A stretch of 49,101 bases of DNA. Origin: Shewanella sp. UCD-KL21. Lineage in GTDB: Bacteria; Pseudomonadota; Gammaproteobacteria; Enterobacterales; Shewanellaceae. The notes below the pieces were generated by a model. The model was not told where the DNA came from. It saw nothing but the letters and a program-made list of their open reading frames with translations, and made no database searches. Within the stretch, counting starts at the first letter, position 1. Each line of letters opens with the position of its first letter. Location of the stretch: contig NZ_MPHK01000027.1 of assembly GCF_001957135.1 (NCBI RefSeq), forward strand, positions 1 to 49,101, given 5' to 3'. Shown piece by piece: positions 43,798-49,101 of the stretch. Position numbers and translations under genes: made by a program.

Positions 43798-44742
43798 GGC
43801 ATCCGCTGCTGCAAGCAGTTTCGGCTTAGCATGGAAGGCAATACCAAAATCAGCGGCATTAACCATAGGAATATCGTTGGCGCCATCGCCAATGGCCAGC
43901 CGTTGCCCCGCAGCAATTTGCCAAGTGGCACTGCACTTATCAATCACATTGGCTTTATACTGGGCATCAACCACATCACCTGTCACTTCACCGGTTAACT
44001 TACCCGCTTCAATAACCAGCTCATTGGCGTAAGCGGCATCTAAATCCAGTAAATCTTTTAAATAACCCACAAATGGGGTGAATCCGCCCGAGGCTAACAC
44101 TAACTTCCATTCGTTAGACTTTAGCTCTGCCACTAGGCTTTTAAGTCCTGGCATCAAAGGGAGCTGTTCACATAAAGTGCTGATAATACTTTCATTGGCG
44201 CCTGCAAGTTTACTAACCCGTAAGCGTAAACTCTCTTCAAAGTCTAGCTCCCCTTGCATGGCTCTTTCGGTGACTTCTGATACCGCCTCACCCACGCCAG
44301 CCATGACTGCTAGTTCATCAATGCATTCTATTTGAATCGCGGTGGAGTCCATATCCATCACTAATAGACCCGGTTTAAATAAGCTCGCTAGCGGCGCGGT
44401 AATATTAAGAATCTCTGCTTTTACCTGCTGCGGGAATTGACTCATCAGTGTCCCTAAATCAGAGGTTGACGCAAGTTCAAAACCCTGCAAATCGTTATGT
44501 CTCACCAAAGGCGCAATCGCGCAGTCTTGAGTTAGGCTTGCCAGCCAGTCATTAATAGCGCCAAAAGATGGCGCTTCAAATACCACTCTTAAACGATAAG
44601 GGTAGTTAACCTGAATATTGTTGAGATACTCGTCTTCAAAATAACGAGTTAACGTGACATGGTTATGGCTGTACGTCGCATCAAATGTTGAGAATAACCA
44701 CGTTAATGGCTGAGTATTTACCTGAGTTTCCATGGACTGCAT
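43747..44742 (-). CDS. serB: Phosphoserine phosphatase
   Basis: SerB (331 aa) performs the last step of serine synthesis. The HAD nucleophile motif is DMDST (130-134) in GLLVMDMDSTAIQIECIDEL. Later HAD motifs are LVLASGGFTPFVGYL and AIGDGANDIPMVNAADFGIAFHAKP. An N-terminal regulatory region of about 120 residues precedes the catalytic domain, as in other enteric-type SerB. The last residues (LRCLVYYLQA) are encoded inside unit C of the 90-bp repeat. Without the 13-base difference from units A and B, the frame would continue about ten codons further to a different C-terminus. It is divergent from ytjB, as in E. coli. Confidence 0.95.
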   Translation of the reverse strand: MQSMETQVNTQPLTWLFSTFDATYSHNHVTLTRYFEDEYLNNIQVNYPYRLRVVFEAPSFGAINDWLASLTQDCAIAPLVRHNDLQGFELASTSDLGTLMSQFPQQVKAEILNITAPLASLFKPGLLVMDMDSTAIQIECIDELAVMAGVGEAVSEVTERAMQGELDFEESLRLRVSKLAGANESIISTLCEQLPLMPGLKSLVAELKSNEWKLVLASGGFTPFVGYLKDLLDLDAAYANELVIEAGKLTGEVTGDVVDAQYKANVIDKCSATWQIAAGQRLAIGDGANDIPMVNAADFGIAFHAKPKLLAAADASINNLDLRCLVYYLQA

Positions 44743-44820
44743 TTCCCCAATGATTGCGACTATCTACAATGAATTATTTCGATTAGTATTAATTAAATAG
44801 AAAAATGACCAAGGATTAAA

Positions 44821-45639
44821 GTGATTTTTGTTAAAGGTCTTAAAAAAAGCCAAAAAATCAGCAGATTAATTCAAATCAGCATTGCTGTAATTTTATTATT
44901 TGCTTTAGTGCATTTATGGAAGTCGAGCCTTAATAACGGTCAGCAGCTATTGAGCTCGCAAACCCAAATCATGGCGCGCTTATTAGCTCAACAAGTGGCC
45001 AATGGCGCAGCCCCAGCAATGCATCTACAAAATGATGAGCAACTGCAATGGCTTGCCAATGCGCTCGTGATCGACCCTAAAGTGATGTCAGTGAACATGT
45101 ACAGCACTCAAGGGGTAAGACTGGCATTTGCCCAAAGCGTATCAGACATCGAATTTGACGCCGATGATAAAGTACTCACTGAGATGTTATCACCCTACCC
45201 ACCTTTAATTGAAAACGTGCTTCAAGGTGACAATAACTTAGGCTATATCGAGGTGAGGTTAAACTTACATATTTTCTTTGATGAATTAAAAAGTCACTAT
45301 CAAGAAAATATGAAGCAACAACAAATTATGCTGATTATTGCAGGTATTATTGGTTTGCTGCTGTCGCGGGTCTTTTCTTTTAAGCGTGCTGATTTTGACC
45401 GACGTAAAACTCGCGCCAAAGAAGGACGTAAAAATAGCCAATTAGTGCAAAAAAGCTTGTCTGAAGAAATGCATCAACTTGAAGATAGCCGAACGGAACC
45501 GGCAGATGTGGATGAGCAAAGTGCTAAAGCCAAAAAAGCACTGACAACAGAGTCTGATAGCGATGACAATATGACTTATAAACAAGAGATACTAGAAGCC
45601 GAAAACCTCAGGCTTGATGATAAAAGCAAAGACAATTAG
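44821..45639 (+). CDS. ytjB: YtjB/AhpA (SMP) family membrane protein
   Basis: This 272-aa protein starts with GTG. It has an N-terminal transmembrane helix (IQISIAVILLFALVHLW), a periplasmic domain of about 130 residues (SSQTQIMARLLAQQVANGAA, MYSTQGVRLAFAQ), a second helix near residue 178 (IMLIIAGIIGLLLS), and a charged cytoplasmic tail. This is the SMP_2/YtjB architecture, and the gene stands divergent to serB just as in E. coli. The function in the family is poorly known. The tail from about residue 195 is low-complexity and rich in Lys, Glu and Asp. It ends at a strong terminator followed by the mobile-element nest. Confidence 0.88.
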   Translation: MIFVKGLKKSQKISRLIQISIAVILLFALVHLWKSSLNNGQQLLSSQTQIMARLLAQQVANGAAPAMHLQNDEQLQWLANALVIDPKVMSVNMYSTQGVRLAFAQSVSDIEFDADDKVLTEMLSPYPPLIENVLQGDNNLGYIEVRLNLHIFFDELKSHYQENMKQQQIMLIIAGIIGLLLSRVFSFKRADFDRRKTRAKEGRKNSQLVQKSLSEEMHQLEDSRTEPADVDEQSAKAKKALTTESDSDDNMTYKQEILEAENLRLDDKSKDN

Positions 45640-45648
45640 CCACTTAAA

Positions 45649-45682
45649 AAAAAGCGTAACTGACAACTCAGTTACGCTTTTT
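45649..45682. terminator. Terminator after ytjB
   Basis: AAAAAGCGTAACTGA (45649-45663) and TCAGTTACGCTTTTT (45668-45682) form a perfect 15-bp stem around CAAC. It is the last chromosomal feature before the IS3-type element. Confidence 0.93.
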
Positions 45683-45744
45683 AACCAAATGATGACCCAT
45701 CCTAAATAACGTTGACACTTTTCAAACCTTTTTTGGAGAGTGTG

Positions 45745-46140
45745 ATGAAATCAATAAGTAAGCGAACTCAGAAAGATTACTCCCTTGCTTTTAAACTGGC
45801 TGTAGTGGACCAGGTAGAAAAGGGGGAAATGACCTATGCGCAAGCTCAAAACCATTATGGCATTCAAGGATGTTCTACCGTTTTAGTTTGGTTGCGTAAG
45901 CATGGTCGGTTAGATTGGTCTAATGGCACACCGCAGTTTCTTTCAAAAGGTCGAACTATGACTAAAATGACAACAGAATTGACTCCTGAGCAGCGAATTA
46001 AGGCCTTAGAAAAAGAATTAGAAGATACCAAAATCAAAGCTGAGTTCTTTGAGGCCGTCGTTAACGTTCTAGAAAAAGACTATGGAGTTCGTATGGTAAA
46101 AAAGCCCAAAGGGAAATCATTCAAGAAAAAGCCATCCTAA
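45745..46140 (+). CDS. IS3-family transposase OrfA
   Basis: This 131-aa protein has an N-terminal helix-turn-helix (TQKDYSLAFKLAVVDQVEKG, then YAQAQNHYGIQGCSTVLVWL and RKHGRLDW) and a C-terminal coiled coil (ALEKELEDTKIKAEFFEAVV), the OrfA pattern. I start it at the ATG at 45745 because GGAGAG lies 4-9 bases upstream; the frame is open to 45712. OrfA alone usually binds the ends and inhibits transposition. A frameshift near its end makes the active OrfAB fusion. Confidence 0.92.
   Translation: MKSISKRTQKDYSLAFKLAVVDQVEKGEMTYAQAQNHYGIQGCSTVLVWLRKHGRLDWSNGTPQFLSKGRTMTKMTTELTPEQRIKALEKELEDTKIKAEFFEAVVNVLEKDYGVRMVKKPKGKSFKKKPS
46098..46104 (+). promoter_or_regulatory. Programmed -1 frameshift slippery site A-AAA-AAG
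   Basis: AAAAAAG lies in orfA with codons GTA AAA AAG, the classic slippery heptamer of IS3 elements. A -1 shift leads straight into KAQREIIQEKAILKL, the normal beginning of OrfB. Confidence 0.88.
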
Positions 46141-46509
46141 AGTTATCAATTGCTCGGGCATGTCGATACTTAGGGATTTCACGTCAGGCGTATTATCAGC
46201 AATGTCAGCGCCATAGGCATCAGATACTGTTTGAGGAAAGCGTGATTGAGTTCGTTCAGTTTGAGAGAATGGTTCAGCCACGTATTGGGGCGAGAAAGCT
46301 CAAATACTTGATGCAAAGCTGCGAGCTAAATATTGGCCGAGACAGGCTATTTAACTTGCTTAGAGCGCATCGACTATTGGTGCCAACAAGGCGGGCTTAT
46401 CATAAAACAACGAATAGCCATCACCGTTTTCACTGTCACCCTAACTTAGTTAAATCTGGGCTGAATGTGACAAAGACTGAGCAGTTGTGGGTGGCAGATA
46501 TTACCTATT
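46104..46509 (+). pseudogene. IS3-family transposase OrfB, 5' exon (interrupted)
   Basis: This is the -1 frame after the slippery site and encodes about 135 residues: IARACRYLGISRQAYYQQCQ, PRIGARKLKYLM, VPTRRAYHKTTNSHHRF, and finally TEQLWVADITY. The Asp in WVADITY is the first residue of the DDE catalytic triad. The coding sequence is broken one base into the next codon by a group II intron. Splicing would join T46509 to TA at 48787-48788 and continue TYLPTHSGET, which is the expected OrfB sequence. The rest of the gene is displaced by an IS66 element, so no functional OrfB can be made here even after splicing. Confidence 0.9.
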
Positions 46510-47172
46510 GTGTGCCCGGAGTTCAGCACTAGCATGGAATGCTTTAATGAACCACGAGTCTATCTGAAATACATAAACAAAACGGCAGGAGCTACATTGT
46601 TTATGGCACTATCTGGTTGTGCAGATAGTTGAGTCTGAGCGGCAGTGACTTATCGTATGCTGATAAGGTGATGTAACTCGCTGACAACGGGGAGTGAGGC
46701 GAATTCGTTACGCCAAGATGCTCCTCTAGACTAAGTATTGGGCGGATGAAGAACATGAACCGATTAACCCGCATCTATGGGCTGAAACGTCGCCATTGCC
46801 TACACGAATTAACAGGTAATATGGTGCTGCAATAGTGCTAAATGTATGGGCACTATTACCGAATTAATGAGTAATAAATATGTACTGATTAATGGATAAA
46901 CGTTAAATCACAATTCTGCGTTTAAGTACCATCACCTTACAGAATGATAAGGTCAAAGACTGCGATCGGCATCCCCCCCAATATGTTCGAGTTCAGGTAG
47001 GTAAACCGGGGAAGGTTTGTTTTGAATGCTAAGGGAGCATGACCCTGATGACAAACAAGCTGGCGGAGCGTTCGTAGTAGTCTGAGATGGGGAAAGCCCA
47101 TTACATGGCGAAGGGACGCAGTTTAATTGATTTGCGTAAGCAAATTACCTGACCTTAATGAGGTGAATACCT

Positions 47173-48696
47173 TTGATAATCAGCGAACAGCAACGTAAAT
47201 TAGCAACATGGACAGCAGTCGATAAAACGTGTCGCGTTAATCGACTGTTGCGCCTTATCAGTCATCCACATTGGCTTCGCCAAGCGGCTGAAGTAACGCT
47301 TTCTTCAAAAGGCGCTAAAACGCCTGGTGTTGATGGACTAACAAAGATTCATATACAGGTTAATCTGGCTGGTTATCTTGATGAGATCAGAAATGATCTG
47401 CTGTCAGGTAACTATCAACCGATGCCTGCTAGACGGATCTATATCCCCAAGGCCAATGGAAAGCTACGTCCTTTAGGCATACCAACGCTTAGGGACAGAA
47501 TAGTTCAACGTGCCATGCTCATGGCAATGGAGCCGATATGGGAAAATGATTTTCATTCGTTGTCCTATGGCTTTAGACCAGAGCGCAGTGTCCATCACGC
47601 CATTCGGACGGTTAAACTACAAATGACCGAATCCAATGAGCCTAGAGGTCGCTGGGTAATTGAAGGAGACTTATCAAGCTATTTTGATACAGTTCACCAT
47701 CGATTATTGATGAAATGTGTTCGTAAACGGATCAACTGCCGTCGATTTAATGATTTGCTTTGGCGCTTCATTAAAGCTGGACACATTGAACGCAATCTAT
47801 TCTGTGCAACAAGTGAGGGGGTTCCACAAGGTGGCGTTATTTCTCCTTTATTGTCTAACATTATGCTGAATGAGTTCGATAAATATCTGGATAAATGTTA
47901 TTTGAGCAGGAAAGTACGTAAAGACCGTTGGTATTGGAATCGAACCATTCAAGATATGCGCAAAATTGCGCTAGAGGAAAAGAGACAATGGAAACCTGCC
48001 GTTGCTTATTGTCGTTATGCAGATGACTTTCTAGTTATAGTCAAAGGCACAAAACAGCAAGCAGAGGCTATTCGGGATCAGTGTCGAGACTTTCTCGAGG
48101 GTAAGCTCCAACTCACGTTAAATATGGATAAAACTCATATTACGCATGTGAATGACGGTTTTATATTTCTCGGACATAGGATCATTCGAAAGTGTGGACC
48201 GAAGGGAAATATGCGAGTGGTGTCTGGTATTCCAAACGGTAAAGCCAAAGCATTTTCTCATTCATTGAGTCAGGCTTTATCAGGGGATCATAGCTGTAGC
48301 AAGATAGACAAAGTGGAACAACTCAATCGCAAACTTAAGGGTTGGGCACAATTTTATCGACATACTGATTACACTGCGAAAGTTTACAGCAAAATTGATC
48401 GTATTATTTTCTGGAAACTCGCTAAGTGGTTGGCTAGGAAATATCGTTGTTCGATTAAATCGTTAATGATGAAATGGATCAAACGTCCGACACCAAGTCA
48501 GGCAACGACATGGGTGTTATTTGGTAAAAGCAATCGTGGAAATTTATGTGGCGCGTCACTATTTAGATTAGTGAGCAGCCCCAAATTACCCTTTAGATGG
48601 CGATCACCAGAATCAAACCCCTACCTCAGAGATGAAATTAGAAATACTGTCACGTCTCGCTATAGCGATGTTGCCATGGCTGTTAGCCACAATTAA
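47173..48696 (+). CDS. ltrA: Group II intron-encoded reverse transcriptase/maturase
   Basis: This 507-aa protein makes the intron splice and reverse-transcribes it at new sites. The fingers/palm motifs run from residue 50 (KTPGVDGLT) through RPLGIPTLRDRIVQ, EGDLSSYFDTV and VPQGGVISPLLSN to the catalytic CRYADDFLVI (YADD at 282-285). The maturase domain X follows around 365-440 (LNRKLKGWAQFYRHTDY). I see no HNH endonuclease cysteine pairs, so it probably belongs to an endonuclease-less class. It starts with TTG behind AGGTG, about 10 bases upstream. It is intact with no internal stop. Confidence 0.94.
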   Translation: MIISEQQRKLATWTAVDKTCRVNRLLRLISHPHWLRQAAEVTLSSKGAKTPGVDGLTKIHIQVNLAGYLDEIRNDLLSGNYQPMPARRIYIPKANGKLRPLGIPTLRDRIVQRAMLMAMEPIWENDFHSLSYGFRPERSVHHAIRTVKLQMTESNEPRGRWVIEGDLSSYFDTVHHRLLMKCVRKRINCRRFNDLLWRFIKAGHIERNLFCATSEGVPQGGVISPLLSNIMLNEFDKYLDKCYLSRKVRKDRWYWNRTIQDMRKIALEEKRQWKPAVAYCRYADDFLVIVKGTKQQAEAIRDQCRDFLEGKLQLTLNMDKTHITHVNDGFIFLGHRIIRKCGPKGNMRVVSGIPNGKAKAFSHSLSQALSGDHSCSKIDKVEQLNRKLKGWAQFYRHTDYTAKVYSKIDRIIFWKLAKWLARKYRCSIKSLMMKWIKRPTPSQATTWVLFGKSNRGNLCGASLFRLVSSPKLPFRWRSPESNPYLRDEIRNTVTSRYSDVAMAVSHN

Positions 48697-48701
48697 GCGG
48701 A

Positions 48702-48735
48702 GAGCCGTATGCGCTGAAAGGTGCACGTACGGTTC
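48702..48735 (+). ncRNA. Group II intron domain V
   Basis: This canonical 34-nt hairpin starts GAGCCGTATGCG and ends CGTACGGTTC, with a GAAA tetraloop and the conserved AGC triad at 48703-48705. It is the catalytic heart of the ribozyme. The following 51 bases (48736-48786) form domain VI, with paired GCAGAG/CTCTGC and an unpaired A region near the 3' end that can hold the branch point. Confidence 0.93.
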
Positions 48736-48786
48736 GGAGAGGAGAAGCAGAGAAATAGTTCGACTACGCTCTGCCTCTTACTCTAC

Positions 48787-48808
48787 TACCGACACACTCA
48801 GGAGAAAC
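48787..48808 (+). pseudogene. IS3-family OrfB, remnant of 3' exon
   Basis: Twenty-two bases reading (T)TA CCG ACA CAC TCA GGA GAA AC continue OrfB as LPTHSGE-T after splicing. The sequence then switches abruptly to IS66 end sequence. Confidence 0.85.
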
Positions 48809-48858
48809 GTAAACGTCCGGACAAGTACATCTTCAACTGCTTTCATTGATCCCTTATT

Positions 48859-48887
48859 TTAACTCCTGACTATACATCAGGAGTTAA
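48859..48887 (+). promoter_or_regulatory. Hairpin covering the tnpA ribosome binding site
   Basis: TTAACTCCTGA (48859-48869) pairs perfectly with TCAGGAGTTAA (48877-48887) across a 7-base loop. The right arm contains the AGGAG ribosome binding site of tnpA and ends 1 base before its ATG. RNA read through from outside should fold and hide the site. Confidence 0.75.
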
Positions 48888-48888
48888 T

Positions 48889-49101
48889 ATGGCTAAACGT
48901 TCTCATGAAGATTGGACTGCTTTGATAAAACAGCAGCCCGCTAGCGGCTTAACGATCACGGCTTTCTGTCGTCAGCATAAATTAAGTACCAGTACTTTTT
49001 ATGCCCGTAAAGCCAACAAGGCTAAAATTAAAACGGTCATGCCTTTTGCTAAAGTAACAGTGGCAACGCCAACAGATGTGACGAGCCAAACCCAAGTTAG
49101 C
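48889..49101 (+). CDS. tnpA: IS66-family accessory protein TnpA, N-terminal part
   Basis: The first 71 codons run to the window end: AKRSHEDWTALIKQQPASGL, then TITAFCRQHKLSTSTFYARK. This is the small DNA-binding TnpA of IS66 elements, with a helix-turn-helix typical of TnpA (ITAFCRQHKLSTSTFY). The ATG at 48889 follows AGGAGTTAAT. The frame is open to the edge. Confidence 0.88.
   Translation, partial: MAKRSHEDWTALIKQQPASGLTITAFCRQHKLSTSTFYARKANKAKIKTVMPFAKVTVATPTDVTSQTQVS

Larger units (their letters stand above)
46510..48786 (+). mobile_element. Group II intron (ribozyme plus reverse transcriptase)
   Basis: The 5' end is GTGTG, matching the GUGYG consensus. The 3' end (ACTCTAC) fits the AY rule. 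Removal restores the transposase reading frame exactly. The first 660 bp form the ribozyme's structured RNA, the IEP gene sits within, and domains V and VI follow. AACAGGTAAT at 46811-46820 is complementary to nine of the ten exon bases 46500-46509, so it is a candidate exon-binding sequence, with one C-A mismatch. Total length is 2277 bp. All parts needed for splicing appear present. Confidence 0.93.
45690..48808 (+). mobile_element. IS3-family element, left part, split by a group II intron and an IS66 element
   Basis: The element holds orfA, the frameshift window and orfB up to the first catalytic Asp. It is then interrupted by the intron (46510-48786), resumes for 22 bp (48787-48808), and is cut by the IS66 element. 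The left end is not fixed: TGATGACCCATCC at 45690 or TGACCCATCC at 45693 are candidates for a TG-starting inverted repeat. The remaining half of orfB and the right end are beyond the window. Confidence 0.85.
48809..49101 (+). mobile_element. IS66-family element, left end
   Basis: The terminus GTAAACGTCCGGACAAGTAC begins at 48809 with GTAA, the typical end of IS66 elements. The first gene is the IS66 accessory gene tnpA. IS66 elements duplicate 8 bp; here the left copy would be GGAGAAAC (48801-48808). The remainder, including the main transposase, is beyond the window. Confidence 0.85.

Overview
The window looks like chromosome of a marine gammaproteobacterium of the Shewanella type. The evidence is the gene order glyA-nrdR-ribD-ribE-ribBX-ribH-nusB-thiL-pgpA, the divergent ubiT/ubiUV pair, the radA...serB/ytjB neighbourhood, and a high load of cyclic-di-GMP, RND and anaerobic-lifestyle genes. 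No tRNA, rRNA or CRISPR array was seen. The assignment rests on recognised protein families and gene order; no database search was run.

Layout. Bases 1-230 hold the start of an IS110-type transposase running off the left edge. Bases 347-7984 are a leftward block for riboflavin, thiamine, phospholipid and one-carbon metabolism (pgpA, thiL, nusB, ribH, ribBX, ribE, ribD, nrdR, glyA). Intrinsic terminators sit between glyA and nrdR and between nusB and thiL. ettA follows on the + strand, trailed by three hairpins. Next come an unrecognised secreted protein, an RND efflux adaptor/permease pair, a small NYN-domain protein, a 1260-residue periplasmic-propeller GGDEF-EAL sensor, a YbgC-like thioesterase, a second GGDEF-EAL protein with a degenerate GGDEF site, and an HDOD protein.

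Bases 24343-35593 contain all three U32-family proteins usually found in such genomes (TrhP, UbiU, UbiV), with UbiT and a YfhL-type ferredoxin beside UbiUV. They point to iron-sulphur-dependent, oxygen-independent hydroxylation of tRNA and ubiquinone. Between them lie two paralogous exported amidohydrolases flanking a CobW/COG0523 GTPase, and a ThrE-like exporter. Bases 35742-45639 carry a DUF998 membrane protein, a YjiH-like membrane protein, radA, a large PilZ protein, an alpha/beta hydrolase, serB and ytjB. Two independent tandem-repeat arrays occur here: a 15-17 bp minisatellite that starts in the last codons of the PilZ gene, and a 90-bp repeat derived from the 3' end of serB.

The right edge (45690-49101) is a nest of mobile elements. 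An IS3-type element (orfA/orfB with an A-AAA-AAG frameshift site) is split by a complete-looking group II intron with its reverse transcriptase/maturase. An IS66-type element then begins 22 bp beyond the intron, inside the same transposase gene. This nest, the serB-tail repeat and the U32/ferredoxin grouping are the most unusual signals. I found no convincing wholly new defence or biosynthetic system.
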